From: CAYFSS01 sp964345975
Lineage (GTDB): Bacteria; Bacillota; Clostridia; Saccharofermentanales; Fastidiosipilaceae
NCBI GenBank assembly: GCA_964345975.1
Contig: CAYFSS010000018.1
Coordinates: 1 to 46,898 of the forward strand
Length of the DNA: 46,898 nucleotides
Direction of reading: 5' to 3'
In this document: one piece after another, positions 1-8,592 of the stretch
Numbering within the stretch: position 1 is the stretch's first letter
How the letters are laid out: the number at the start of each line of letters is the position of its first letter
Translations under genes and position numbers: made by a program
Notes under the pieces: generated by a model
Database searches by the model: none
Seen by the model: only the letters and a program-made list of their open reading frames with translations
Told to the model about the DNA's origin: nothing

Positions 1-2
1 GT

Positions 3-452
3 AGTTTCCTGAATTTGCCGAAGACGGATGAAGCTTGGAACGTGATTGAATACTCCGTGAGTGAGATTGCTGTTACAGGGTATGAGTCGTCCTTAGAGGG
101 TGACACCACGCTTAGGTTTACGCTGACGAATACGCTTATTCCCATAGAGACAACTACGACGACTGAACCGACGACTGAACCGAAGACTGAACCGACGACT
201 GAGCCGCCGACCCCAACGACAACGTCCGAAACTACGACCTTACCTACGCTCCCGACAACTCCAACATTACCAACCACCGGGCCAACTCTCCCGACGTTGC
301 CTTCAAAACCGACCGGAGCACCCACGACGTCTCCAAGCCCGATTGCGTCGACCGGAGAAGATCTTGCTTTGTATCAATGGGGAGGTATAGTATTCATTGC
401 TACCGGCGCTGCGCTCTTGGCACTACGTCGCAGGAAGAAGTCTGAGAGTTAA
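3..452 (+). CDS. C-terminal end of a Cna-B-type, cell-wall-anchored surface protein (5' partial)
   Basis: The frame is open to the left edge of the window, so this is only the tail of a longer gene. The visible residues end a Cna-B-like beta-sandwich repeat (an IEYSVSE strand, then FTLTNT, a common Cna-B repeat end). A Thr/Pro-rich stalk of about 65 residues follows, dominated by TTEP-type repeats. The C-terminus has sorting-signal architecture: IASTGE, a hydrophobic segment (GGIVFIATGAALLAL) and a basic RRRKK tail. The pentapeptide is IASTG rather than LPxTG, so anchoring by a variant sortase is inferred, not shown. Cna-B proteins are usually pilins or adhesins on the Gram-positive surface. 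A terminator follows directly. The gene's start and its N-terminal domains are outside the window. Confidence 0.85.
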   Translation, partial: SFLNLPKTDEAWNVIEYSVSEIAVTGYESSLEGDTTLRFTLTNTLIPIETTTTTEPTTEPKTEPTTEPPTPTTTSETTTLPTLPTTPTLPTTGPTLPTLPSKPTGAPTTSPSPIASTGEDLALYQWGGIVFIATGAALLALRRRKKSES

Positions 453-484
453 CTACACGTAAGCATCGCTAATCATGTTTAGAA

Positions 485-519
485 GGGTGTTCACAAAACT
501 GTGAGCACCCTTTCTCTCT
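485..519 (+). terminator. Rho-independent terminator after the surface protein
   Basis: An 11-bp stem (GGGTGTTCACA pairing with TGTGAGCACCC, one G-T pair, AAAC loop) is followed by TTTCTCTCT. It lies between the rightward surface-protein gene and the leftward Mrr-like gene. Confidence 0.8.
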
Positions 520-534
520 AGTTTGTTGATTTCT

Positions 535-1125
535 TCACTCCTCCAGGAAATAGTCCAAGTCTACGCGCTGGACCTTGTATTCTTTTACTGTGGTGAGTCC
601 TACCTCAAACGCAATCATGAGATCCGTCAATTGATCACCATCGATGAGGATGACCGTAAATGCCCCAAAGATCTTCGCATAATTCATTGCTTGCCTTGAG
701 AAGCTCGATGTGGTGATGAAGATGCCTTTATTGGCGTTCTGACCGGAGAGAGCACCCACGAATCGTTGGATATCAGGTTGACCTACCGTTGAACCCGGCG
801 TCCATCTCTTGGCTTGGACATAAATATGATTTAGTCCAAGTTCGTCTTCTTTGATCGTTCCATCGATGCCATCATCTTGCACATATGGCGTCCGGATAAT
901 GGGATCGGAGGAGGTACGGCTTCCATAGCCCATGGCATAGAGTAGATCCAAGACGAGTTTTTCAAAGAATAGAGGGCTCATCTGAGCGATTTCGTCTAGG
1001 ATCTCTTCCTTGAGACTCCTATTCAAAAGTCTAAACTGCTCATCAATGCCTTCTTCAGGATTGAGTTCTTCCGCCTCTGTATGGGTGAAAGGAATGCCTG
1101 CATCATTTGCAGTTGAAGGATCCAA
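535..1125 (-). CDS. Mrr-family restriction endonuclease, catalytic domain only (N-terminal DNA-binding domain missing)
   Basis: The product (about 196 aa from a TTG) matches the C-terminal part of Mrr, the modified-DNA-targeting type IV restriction nuclease. It has the linker ending LSPxFFE-like (MSPLFFEKLVLDLL), then AMGYG, the catalytic DDGIDG with the Asp, and YVQAKRW carrying the Gln and Lys of the D-QxK site. GIFITTSSFSRQA and the closing LDYFLE also match. Full-length Mrr is about 300 aa with an N-terminal winged-helix domain. Upstream codons stay open for only about 30 residues, to a stop near 1215, without an ATG and without winged-helix similarity. The gene therefore seems 5'-truncated, perhaps decayed. 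It is solitary, divergent from the lactonase gene. Whether it is translated from TTG is uncertain. Confidence 0.75.
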   Translation of the reverse strand: MDPSTANDAGIPFTHTEAEELNPEEGIDEQFRLLNRSLKEEILDEIAQMSPLFFEKLVLDLLYAMGYGSRTSSDPIIRTPYVQDDGIDGTIKEDELGLNHIYVQAKRWTPGSTVGQPDIQRFVGALSGQNANKGIFITTSSFSRQAMNYAKIFGAFTVILIDGDQLTDLMIAFEVGLTTVKEYKVQRVDLDYFLEE

Positions 1126-1240
1126 ATCCCCCTGTCGTAGACCAAGCTTGGCGTAACAAACATATATGACATCGCTAAGGCCTAAGTTCTTGTACGATGT
1201 TTCAAGTAATGGAGATTAAGAAAGAGAGGCGAATGGAATG

Positions 1241-2269
1241 ATGAATTTGTATATTGCATCGTATGGAAGCCCTGATAATCCTGAAGCTCAGAAGATTCAC
1301 GACCGGTACGGTGACGGCATCTATAAGATCAGTTTTGACCCGGAGACCTATGAGATTGAGGTTATAGATTTTATCGCCGGAGAGAACATCTCCTATGTCG
1401 AGCAATCGGATGATGGGGAGTACATCTACGGTGTGCACGAGCTTTCAGCGGGAGGTGCGGTCAGTGCTTTTGCGTGTAAAGATAAGCTCACGAAAGTCCA
1501 GCAGGTTAGCAGTGGTGGGAATGGACCGTGCCATATTAAAGTCGCAGGAGAGAAGCTCTTTGTTGCTAATTATGGTAGCGGTTCGTGGAGTGCCTACGAG
1601 CTCAAAGACGGTTTGATTCAAGAAGGTTTCCAGACGACTCAGCACGAGGGAAGGGGTCCGAATGCAGATCGTCAAGAAGGACCTCATACGCATTGGGTGC
1701 TTTGGGATGAGAAGAAGCAGATAGCAAGAGTCGCTGATTTAGGTATTGATCATGTCGTGAATTATGAGAAGCAAGACGATGCATGGGTGGAAGTGTCCAG
1801 ACTGGATTTAGCGCCGGGGGATGGTCCTCGTTCCCTTGCTTTAAACAGCAATGGCAAGATATTTGTGACGAACGAACTGGGCAATAGTGTCTCCGTCTTT
1901 GACCCTGATTCGCTTGAAGAGATCCAAAAGATAGGCACGCTACCTGAAGGTTATGACAAAGAGAGCACGGTCTCGGAACTGCAATTTAGCCCTGACGAGA
2001 CGTTCCTCTTTGTGGGGAATCGTGGGCACAACAGCATCGTTGTCTTTAAGCATGATGTTGAGACCAATGAGCTTAAGACGTTTACGTGGTTGATGACCGG
2101 AGGGGATACGCCGAGAGCCTTTGCCGTGTGTCCGAAGGGTCGTTGGCTTTTCATTGCTAATCAGGATGGATCCAACATCAGGATCTATGAGAATACAGGT
2201 GAAGAGTTCATCGAGCGAGTGACCCATGCTTTCCCGAAACCTTACTGTATTCGTCATTTCGATCACTAA
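1241..2269 (+). CDS. Lactonase family protein (7-bladed beta-propeller, YbhE/Pgl type)
   Basis: A full-length member (342 aa, usual size about 340-350) of the YbhE-type 6-phosphogluconolactonase family, also called the lactonase or COG2706 family. Characteristic blade motifs occur in order: GNGPCHIKV, HTHWVLWD, VADLGIDHVVNYEK, GDGPRSLAL, NELGNSVSVFD, FVGNRGHNSIVVFK, and GGDTPRAFAVCPKG followed by FIANQDGSNIRIYE. There is no signal peptide, so it is probably cytoplasmic. Family members hydrolyse 6-phosphogluconolactone or related sugar lactones; the substrate here is not established. Two adjacent ATGs (1238 and 1241) follow a GAGAGG site at 1224-1229. I use the second, but the first is equally possible. 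It stands alone, with a hairpin after the stop. Confidence 0.88.
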   Translation: MNLYIASYGSPDNPEAQKIHDRYGDGIYKISFDPETYEIEVIDFIAGENISYVEQSDDGEYIYGVHELSAGGAVSAFACKDKLTKVQQVSSGGNGPCHIKVAGEKLFVANYGSGSWSAYELKDGLIQEGFQTTQHEGRGPNADRQEGPHTHWVLWDEKKQIARVADLGIDHVVNYEKQDDAWVEVSRLDLAPGDGPRSLALNSNGKIFVTNELGNSVSVFDPDSLEEIQKIGTLPEGYDKESTVSELQFSPDETFLFVGNRGHNSIVVFKHDVETNELKTFTWLMTGGDTPRAFAVCPKGRWLFIANQDGSNIRIYENTGEEFIERVTHAFPKPYCIRHFDH

Positions 2270-2314
2270 GCACGAAGTGCTCGGAGCGATTTATCGACAT
2301 TTATTGAGACATTC

Positions 2315-2352
2315 GAGACCTCCGATGATCCTTGATCCGGAGGTTTCGCTTT
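2315..2352 (+). terminator. Terminator-like hairpin after the lactonase gene
   Basis: GAGACCTCCG pairs with CGGAGGTTTC (one G-T pair), and the following bases are GCTTTCG. The U-tract is short, so it is a moderate candidate. Confidence 0.6.
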
Positions 2353-2387
2353 CGTGATGAACGACAAGGAACAAATTGTGACGATCT

Positions 2388-2396
2388 TGCTACAAT
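2388..2396 (+). promoter_or_regulatory. Extended -10 promoter candidate for the thioredoxin-like gene
   Basis: TGC followed directly by TACAAT forms an extended -10 element (TGnTACAAT). No good -35 is seen. Initiation near 2403 would leave a 5' leader of about 155 nt before the start at 2559, in which I see no recognisable regulatory RNA. Confidence 0.4.
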
Positions 2397-2558
2397 AGAT
2401 TGAATAGACTTAGCTCATTAGATGTATTTGAATGTATGAAGAAGAAGGATCGATAAACCCTAGGACACGATGTATAAAATATAGGTCGTATCTTGCTCAA
2501 TGCAGCGAATGATGCAGCACACACATAAACCTCTGGAAACCAAGAAAGCAGGTTAGAT

Positions 2559-3617
2559 ATGAAAACCAAAACTCTGACTCTTCTCCTAGTCCTTATTTTG
2601 TCCTTTAGTTTGAGCTCTCTCGTTGTGCTCGCAGAATCCACTCCGCTCCCGGACGATATCGGTGCAGAAGAAGCGAGTGGGGGACGAGAGCTCGATGAAC
2701 CGTTCGACATCCATCTCGCCGACCCTTCAAGCGTCTCCGATGAAGACCAGCTCATCTACTATTTCTACAAAGACGGTTGCCCCTGGTGCGAAGAAATTTC
2801 TTCTCTCTTAGCTGCGATCCCGGATGAGGTCCCAACGGTTGACGGGAAGATAACTAACGTCAAGATCGTAGGCTTGGATAAGAACCTCGTAGCTCACGGT
2901 GAGCTTATTGAGCAATACTACGAGAACCTCAACCTCCATGAAGAACGTCGTTACGTCCCGATGCTCATCATCGGGCATCAAAACTTGTTCCTCGGCGATG
3001 AAATCGTCCCTGCTCTTCTTCCGGCACTCTTTAATGGAGAAGGTCTTGATACGCCTCGCGAGTATTTACCACAAAAGCCCGAACTGATCTATCTCTATGA
3101 TGAGGTCTGTGCATCCTGCACTGGCGAAGAGAACTGGACTGCGGCCGTCGGTGGGTACCTAAACTTGCACATTCAGGATCATTTTGAACTGCGTTTCATC
3201 AATCGTCGCTCCGAGCGTGCTGCTGCAGATCGCATTCTCGATCAACTTCCTGAACCCGTCGATCGTTATCCGGTGGTTATCTATAACAACGAAGTCCTTC
3301 TCAGTGGTGAGCAAGCTATCGAGGAAGGGCTCGTTCCGATGTTGCTGGACGTGCAAAGACAAGATGCTCTACCCATTGTTTTCATGGACGACGAACCTTC
3401 AGAGAATCTTATGGATGAACTCTATCTAAGGATTCGAGAAGACCGCCTGAAGTCGATTATTCGGGTCATTAAGGTCGAGTCCGACGAAGGTAAAGTGATC
3501 CTCCCGCAACTGGTTGAGCTGGTCGGTGAGTCTCCGGAAGGTGTGCCGGCTTTACTTGCAGAGGGTGAATGGATTATCGGCGTGACGCCTATCTTGCAAT
3601 ATCTGGATGCGCAATAG
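2559..3617 (+). CDS. Secreted protein with three tandem thioredoxin-like domains (CPWC, CASC, no Cys pair)
   Basis: A 352-aa protein with an N-terminal signal peptide (about residues 1-26, MKTKTL then a Leu-rich core ending VVLA). Three consecutive thioredoxin-like segments are visible. Domain 1 (about 62-162) has a redox motif C74-P-W-C77 and a cis-Pro-like YVPMLIIG near 134. Domain 2 (about 174-262) has C184-A-S-C187 and YPVVIYNNEVLLSG. Domain 3 (about 271-352) lacks cysteines but keeps the GVPALLAEGEWIIG strand-turn-strand expected of the fold. The first domain could act as a thiol oxidoreductase outside the membrane; the others may bind substrate or be structural. It stands alone, with no ccdA- or dsbB-like partner nearby. 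The name rests on fold motifs only; no characterised homologue is recognised. Confidence 0.7.
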   Translation: MKTKTLTLLLVLILSFSLSSLVVLAESTPLPDDIGAEEASGGRELDEPFDIHLADPSSVSDEDQLIYYFYKDGCPWCEEISSLLAAIPDEVPTVDGKITNVKIVGLDKNLVAHGELIEQYYENLNLHEERRYVPMLIIGHQNLFLGDEIVPALLPALFNGEGLDTPREYLPQKPELIYLYDEVCASCTGEENWTAAVGGYLNLHIQDHFELRFINRRSERAAADRILDQLPEPVDRYPVVIYNNEVLLSGEQAIEEGLVPMLLDVQRQDALPIVFMDDEPSENLMDELYLRIREDRLKSIIRVIKVESDEGKVILPQLVELVGESPEGVPALLAEGEWIIGVTPILQYLDAQ

Positions 3618-3765
3618 GATTGATCTAAGGCTCCGGTCTGGGATCAAAGAAGGAATGCGATCACCCTTAGCCGTTGGTCGAGCCCCCATCGAGAAAGCGC
3701 TGACCGGTAGCATTGAACCTTATCGACGACGTTGTTAAACAAAAGGATAAATGAGGGATTGTGGC

Positions 3766-5133
3766 ATGAATATTTATCTGGCGGTCGACCTTGGTGCATC
3801 GAGCGGACGTGTTATGGCAGGGATTGAGTCCGAACAAGAAGGAACGTTCGAGCTCAAAGAACTTCATCGCTTCATCAACGCACCCGAGCGCTCGGAAGGG
3901 CGCTTGATCTGGAATTACGCCAGACTATGGGATGAAATTAAAGTAGGTTTGAAGGAAGCAGGCAAACTAGGCGGTACCGTTATCTCTGTGGGCGTGTGCT
4001 CTTGGGGTGTTGATTATGTTCTCGTACGGGACAACGGTGAGTTGACCGCCCCACCTTATGCTTATCGCGATAATACGTTTGAGATCTATGACTTACCCTT
4101 GGATATGTATGAGCGAACAGGTATTTTGCCTCAATCCATCAACACCATTTATCAGTTGATGGCACAAGAAACAAGAGCCCTCGAACAATCCGCCACGATC
4201 CTTTTTACTGCAGACCTCTTTCACTATTTGCTAAGTGGGGTGCCTGTCACCGAACAAAGTCTCGCCTCGACTTCAGGCCTCCTCGACGTCGAAACAGGGG
4301 AATGGGCTTGGGATGTGATCGATGCTGCCGGTTTGCCACGTCATATGTTCGGACCCATATCACCTCCCGGAACCGTTATAGGTCCCTTGCGTGAGGACTT
4401 GGAAGAAGAATTGGGCTTTTCTTGCTCAGTCACGTTGCCCTGTTCGCATGATACGGCAAATGCTTATCTTGCCGTCCCTATAAGCGAAGAGATTCCCTCA
4501 GCAATCTTGAGCAGCGGAACATGGAGTTTGCTGGGATGCGAGCTGCCCGCAGCGGTTACAACAAAAGAAGCGCAGGCAGATGGTTTTACCAACGAGAAGG
4601 GCTATGGTGGGAAGACACTCTTGCTCCAGAATCTCAGTGGCATGTGGTTGATCCAAGAAATTAGGCGCCAAGAAGCCCCCGATCAGAGCTGGGATGACTT
4701 GGCAGAATTAGCAGCTACCGCGGATGGTTTCACGGGGCGTATCAATCCCGCCGATGAGCGATTCTTGGCTCCTGCTTCGATGGCGGAGGAGATTCGCCAA
4801 GCCTGTAAAGAAAGCGGGCAGGAAGTCCCGGATTCTCTGGCGGAGGTCTTGAGCACCGTTTACCATAGTTTGGCTGAGACGTATGCCAAGAAGATCGAGG
4901 CCTTGGGAGTTTTGACGGGGCAGGAATTCCGGCGGCTTCACATTGTCGGTGGAGGTAGTAAGGATCGATACCTGAAAGAGCTCACGAAAGCGGCTTCCGG
5001 ACTCGAGATCCTGAGCGGTCCAACGGAAGGGAGTGCTCTGGGGAATATTCTCGTCCAAATGATCGCCCACGGACGTTTTGAGTCGGAGAAAGACGCAAGG
5101 AGGTTCCTCAAACATTGGCTAAAGCTCTCTTAG
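3766..5133 (+). CDS. Rhamnulokinase-family (FGGY) sugar kinase, probable L-fuculokinase
   Basis: A 455-aa FGGY kinase most like RhaB: N-terminal phosphate loop YLAVDLGASSGR, SWGVDYVLV, AYRD, LPCSHDTANAY, SSGTWSLLG and, near the C-terminus, IVGGGSKDRYL with GNILVQ. These kinases phosphorylate a ketose (L-rhamnulose, or L-fuculose in several anaerobes) at C1 using ATP. It faces L-fucose isomerase and alpha-fucosidase genes, and no rhamnose isomerase is present, so L-fuculose is the likely substrate (inference). The ATG at 3766 is chosen because GAGGGA lies 8 nt upstream and the family begins at this point. An in-frame ATG at 3751 has its AGGA only 3 nt away. A shared terminator separates it from fucI. 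Confidence 0.82.
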   Translation: MNIYLAVDLGASSGRVMAGIESEQEGTFELKELHRFINAPERSEGRLIWNYARLWDEIKVGLKEAGKLGGTVISVGVCSWGVDYVLVRDNGELTAPPYAYRDNTFEIYDLPLDMYERTGILPQSINTIYQLMAQETRALEQSATILFTADLFHYLLSGVPVTEQSLASTSGLLDVETGEWAWDVIDAAGLPRHMFGPISPPGTVIGPLREDLEEELGFSCSVTLPCSHDTANAYLAVPISEEIPSAILSSGTWSLLGCELPAAVTTKEAQADGFTNEKGYGGKTLLLQNLSGMWLIQEIRRQEAPDQSWDDLAELAATADGFTGRINPADERFLAPASMAEEIRQACKESGQEVPDSLAEVLSTVYHSLAETYAKKIEALGVLTGQEFRRLHIVGGGSKDRYLKELTKAASGLEILSGPTEGSALGNILVQMIAHGRFESEKDARRFLKHWLKLS

Positions 5134-5190
5134 CCCCATAGATTCAAGACTTACAAGCCATCTCAGAGTGCTTGAAAGAAAACATAAAGA

Positions 5191-5224
5191 AGCGGCAATT
5201 GACTCATCGCCAACTGCCGCTTTC
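5191..5224. terminator. Bidirectional terminator between the convergent kinase and fucI genes
   Basis: AGCGGCAATTG pairs with CAACTGCCGCT with one wobble pair. Rightward the tail is TTTCATG; leftward it is TCTTTATGTTTTC. It lies between two convergent genes, so it can serve both. Confidence 0.75.
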
Positions 5225-5248
5225 ATGATTCCATCGCTTGGAATAGAT

Positions 5249-7078
5249 CTAGATCTTGGTCTTGCCGTAGAGTGGGCCGTAGAAGTCACAAGCACGAATG
5301 TCGGCAGATTCATTGTCAGCAGTACCGAAGCCTGACCATGCATGAGGACGATAGACTTTCTCATCCGGGACGTTATGCATGACGACAGGGATACGCAGCA
5401 TAGACGCTAATGTGATGACGTCAGCGCCGATGTGTCCGTACGTGAAGGAACCGTGGTTAGCCCCCCAGTTTGCCATGACGGAGTAGACATCCTTGAAGGC
5501 TCTCTCACCGGTAAGGCGTGGTGCAAACCAAGTGGTTGGCCAGGTGCGATCTGTGCGTTGCTGAAGCTTCTGACTCACTTCATCCGGCAAAATTGCTGCT
5601 TCACCTTCAGCGATCTGAAGGACCGGCCCCATCCCGTCAACGATGTTCATGCGGATGAGGGTGATGGGCATCGGACGAGCGGTCTCCCACTGCGAGGAGA
5701 ACCCGCCGCCTCGGAAGTTTGTGAGATCCGCAGGGCACCATGACGTTGCATCGAGGCAAGCTTGAACCTCGTCTTCCGTGATTTCCCAGAAAGGCTTCAT
5801 GCATGCTTCGCCATCTTCATTTGTCATCAGACCTGTTCCGTCGAGAGACGCTGCGCCCGAGTTGATGAGGTGCATGACACCGCCTTCTGCTGCACCTTCG
5901 GGTTTCCAGCCGGTGACACGCTCGATGGCTTCAGGGCTCCAATACGTACGGACATCGGCAAAGACAGAAGCCGCATTGTTCAAGAGGTTCGTTAAGAGCA
6001 TGGACATTGCATTGAGGTTATCGTTCTCAGTTGCCAGGTTATATGGTGCACGAAGACCGTTCCAGTCGAAGGAGGAGTTCAAGATGGCTTCAGTAAAGTC
6101 ATGGTTTGCAAAATGGTCTGTCCATTGACGCTGTCCTTGGATACCCCCGAGGATCGCGTTGCGTCCCATAGCCTCTTCTGCATAACCAAGCTCTTCGAGT
6201 TTCGGGTTGCCAATGAGGATATCGCGAGTAATGAGGGCTGCCTTGATGACTCGTTCCCATTGCTCAGCAAAATCTTCATCACTGAACGGCTCAATCTCGG
6301 GATTATCAGCATAGTCTTCGACGTTCTTATCAGGACCTTGTTTGCAGTTTTCTTTGGTCCAAGCCCGAGCGCGCTCATATTCTTCGGGATCGTAGATTTC
6401 ACGCGCAATACGACGCTCAATTTCGACCTGATCCAACGATTCCCAACGAATACCAAAGTAGTTCTGATACATCATCGGTTGGGCGAAGGATCCGGCAATC
6501 CCCATGCAACTGCCACCGATGGATGCGTAGGATTTATCACGCATTTGACCCACGGCAATCGCAGCACGGGCAAAGCGCAAGATCTTCTCGGCAACATCTT
6601 CCGGAATACTATTGTCGTCTAGGTCCTGGACATCACGTCCATAAATTGCAAAAGCAGGCAGCCCTCTCTGGGCATGAGCTGCCATAACAGCTGCCAGATA
6701 GACGGCACCGGGACGCTCAGTTCCATTGAATCCCCATACGGCCTTGGTTGTGAGCGGGTCTAAGTCCATCGTCTCACTGCCATAACACCAGCAAGGGGTG
6801 ACGCTCAAGGTTGCTGTGACGTTCTCGCCTGCAAATTGGTCTTGAGCCATGGCAGCTTCGGTTGCCCCCCCAATGGAGCGATCTGCAATGACGCATTCAA
6901 CGGGCTCACCGTTCTGGTAGAAAAGGTTTTCTGAAATGAGTTTTGCGGCAGCTTCCGCCATCGCTCTTGTTTTGTCTTCCATTGCTTCACGAACGCCTCT
7001 ACGACGTCCGTCGATGATGGGTCTAATACCGATTTTTGGCAAACGGCCTACATAACGTTTCTTTTGGTGTTCTTTCAT
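5249..7078 (-). CDS. fucI: L-fucose isomerase
   Basis: A 609-aa protein with the features of L-fucose isomerase (EC 5.3.1.25; the E. coli enzyme is 591 aa), which converts L-fucose to L-fuculose with Mn2+. The N-terminus KIGIRPIIDGRRRGVRE is typical, followed by TPCWCYGSETMD, KAVWGFNGTERPGAVYL, SIGGSCMGIAGS and the C-terminal NHGSFTYGHIGAD with PVVMHNV. No signal peptide: cytoplasmic. It is the second gene of a leftward pair, 83 nt after the fucosidase, with AGGAG just before the ATG. Its product is the substrate for the convergent kinase. An L-fuculose-1-phosphate aldolase is not encoded in this window. Some isomerases of this family also use D-arabinose. Confidence 0.95.
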   Translation of the reverse strand: MKEHQKKRYVGRLPKIGIRPIIDGRRRGVREAMEDKTRAMAEAAAKLISENLFYQNGEPVECVIADRSIGGATEAAMAQDQFAGENVTATLSVTPCWCYGSETMDLDPLTTKAVWGFNGTERPGAVYLAAVMAAHAQRGLPAFAIYGRDVQDLDDNSIPEDVAEKILRFARAAIAVGQMRDKSYASIGGSCMGIAGSFAQPMMYQNYFGIRWESLDQVEIERRIAREIYDPEEYERARAWTKENCKQGPDKNVEDYADNPEIEPFSDEDFAEQWERVIKAALITRDILIGNPKLEELGYAEEAMGRNAILGGIQGQRQWTDHFANHDFTEAILNSSFDWNGLRAPYNLATENDNLNAMSMLLTNLLNNAASVFADVRTYWSPEAIERVTGWKPEGAAEGGVMHLINSGAASLDGTGLMTNEDGEACMKPFWEITEDEVQACLDATSWCPADLTNFRGGGFSSQWETARPMPITLIRMNIVDGMGPVLQIAEGEAAILPDEVSQKLQQRTDRTWPTTWFAPRLTGERAFKDVYSVMANWGANHGSFTYGHIGADVITLASMLRIPVVMHNVPDEKVYRPHAWSGFGTADNESADIRACDFYGPLYGKTKI

Positions 7079-7161
7079 GGTTCACTCCTATTCTGCTTGA
7101 AACTTTCTTCTCTAAATTACATGAGTTCCTATGCGGACTTCAGGCGTTTTACAGGGTTCTT

Positions 7162-8442
7162 CTAAATCGATTCCATCACGATCTCGGCTTCTTTGAGATC
7201 GAAGGCAAAGACCATAAACTCTTCTTGGGGTTCCCATTGAAGCGTCCAATAGCTGTGTCCTTCAAGATCCATCCCATCGTTGAACTTCACCTCGATGTCA
7301 TGACTCAAGCAGGTTACATCTTGGACTTCGTTACCAATGTTATGGAGCGCCAGGAAACCTCTCTCATGCACCGAAAGTCCTTCGCTTCGATCCGTTCCGG
7401 ACCCCTGAGGCCCGAGGAGAAAGAGGTAGAGCTTGTTGGGCTTACACGTCAAAACAAACTCATTTTGCTCATAGACGTAGGGTGGTGTCACCCGCGTGCC
7501 ATAGATGGCCTCTTTCACGGGATCAATCATTTGCCCGACTTGCTCGAGGATCTTGAGGCTTGGCTCGGGTACGCTACCGTCCCCACGCGGACCGATGTTC
7601 AGTAAATAGTTCCCGCCACGGCTTACAACCTTGATGAATTCACGGAAGACGTTTTCCGGGTTGCGCCAATCGTGATCACGTTTCTTATAGCCCCAAGAGC
7701 TATTGAGGGTGGCCGGAAGTTCCCAGGCTTGGGGGATTGGTTGAGCCGGGAGCATATTGTCGTTGGTTGTGAGGTAGTCGCCGATGGCATTGCCAATTCG
7801 ACCTGAGATGATGCACTCGGGCTGACGCTCTTTGACGAAGTCACGGAGCTCCGTGGATTGCTCGACGGTCATTTCCATTGGTGTATCAAACCACAGCATG
7901 CCGATAGGTCCGTACTGCGTGAGGATCTCATCGACTTGGGGAAGGCATTTCTCGCGGAAGTAACGCTCGAAGTCCTTCTGAGCGTTGTCATGGTAGGCGG
8001 AATATCCGTCAGGGTGGTGCCAGTCTTGAGCCTGAGAGTAGTAGAGGCAGAAGACGAGGTCGTGTTCGGCGCAAGCCTCGGCGAATTCGCGGACGAAGTC
8101 GCGTTTGGAGAGAGAAGCCTGAACGCTGTTGTAAGGATCGGCTTTTGAGTCAAAGAGGGCGAACCCGTCGTGGTGCTTGCTTGTTAGACAGAGATAGGTC
8201 ATGCCCCAACGTTTAGCAGCCTCACAGATCGCTTGGGGATCCAGCATCGAAGGATCGAAGTCCGCAGCGAGCTGTTCGTACTCCTCGCGCGGGATATCGA
8301 GACGATTCATGATCCATTCAGCGATCCCTTGTGATTCTTGTCCTTTATACTCGCCTCCGAGCATAGAATAAAGACCAAAGTGGATGAAGAGACCGTATTT
8401 ACCATCGTTAAACCAATGAGATATTTGTGGATTGAGTGCCAT
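7162..8442 (-). CDS. Alpha-L-fucosidase, GH29, intracellular
   Basis: A 426-aa GH29 enzyme that releases alpha-linked L-fucose. The N-terminus WFNDGKYGLFIHFGLYS is the classic family start, with the substrate-binding HHDGF at residues 90-94 and the catalytic nucleophile in MLWFDTP (Asp186). The C-terminal part (from about 330) is a short beta-domain. It has no signal peptide and no carbohydrate-binding module, so it acts in the cytoplasm on imported fucosylated oligosaccharides. It heads a leftward unit with fucI, which takes its product, and is divergent from a sugar-importer operon that may bring in its substrate. AAAGGAGC precedes the ATG by 6 nt. The general acid/base cannot be assigned by eye because it varies between GH29 subfamilies. 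Confidence 0.95.
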   Translation of the reverse strand: MALNPQISHWFNDGKYGLFIHFGLYSMLGGEYKGQESQGIAEWIMNRLDIPREEYEQLAADFDPSMLDPQAICEAAKRWGMTYLCLTSKHHDGFALFDSKADPYNSVQASLSKRDFVREFAEACAEHDLVFCLYYSQAQDWHHPDGYSAYHDNAQKDFERYFREKCLPQVDEILTQYGPIGMLWFDTPMEMTVEQSTELRDFVKERQPECIISGRIGNAIGDYLTTNDNMLPAQPIPQAWELPATLNSSWGYKKRDHDWRNPENVFREFIKVVSRGGNYLLNIGPRGDGSVPEPSLKILEQVGQMIDPVKEAIYGTRVTPPYVYEQNEFVLTCKPNKLYLFLLGPQGSGTDRSEGLSVHERGFLALHNIGNEVQDVTCLSHDIEVKFNDGMDLEGHSYWTLQWEPQEEFMVFAFDLKEAEIVMESI

Positions 8443-8481
8443 TTGAAGCTCCTTTGATTATTCGTTTTGTGTCTGCTTGAG

Positions 8482-8509
8482 CTTATATCAGGAAAGGCTT
8501 CAAGGACAA
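8482..8509 (-). promoter_or_regulatory. Promoter candidate for the fucosidase-fucI unit
   Basis: On the leftward strand TTGTCC (8504-8509) and TATAAG (8482-8487) are separated by 16 nt, about 40 nt before the fucosidase ATG. The tandem array at 8528-8592 sits just upstream of this -35 box, where an activator or repressor would act. Confidence 0.5.
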
Positions 8510-8527
8510 GTAAATTCTTAATCTTGC

Positions 8528-8592
8528 AGACCGAGGAATCACCTAGACCGAGGAATCACTAGACCGAGGAATCGCCTATACAGAGGAGTCAT
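8528..8592. repeat. Tandem array of 16-17 bp units (three copies and a degenerate fourth)
   Basis: Copies of AGACCGAGGAATCACCT begin at 8528, 8545 and 8561, the second one base shorter. A degenerate fourth (ACAGAGGAGTCATT) begins near 8580. The units are head to tail and lie between the divergent fucosidase-fucI and sugar-importer promoters. A regulator binding array is plausible but not shown; no regulator gene is adjacent. Confidence 0.85.

Noticed and set aside
6101..6622. Rightward open frame of about 170 codons antisense to fucI.
   Set aside because: Antisense to a highly conserved enzyme gene; codon usage and translated sequence look like a shadow frame.
8528..8592. Tandem 17-bp repeats considered as a CRISPR array.
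   Set aside because: The units are directly adjacent without spacers, too short and too few, and no cas genes are present.
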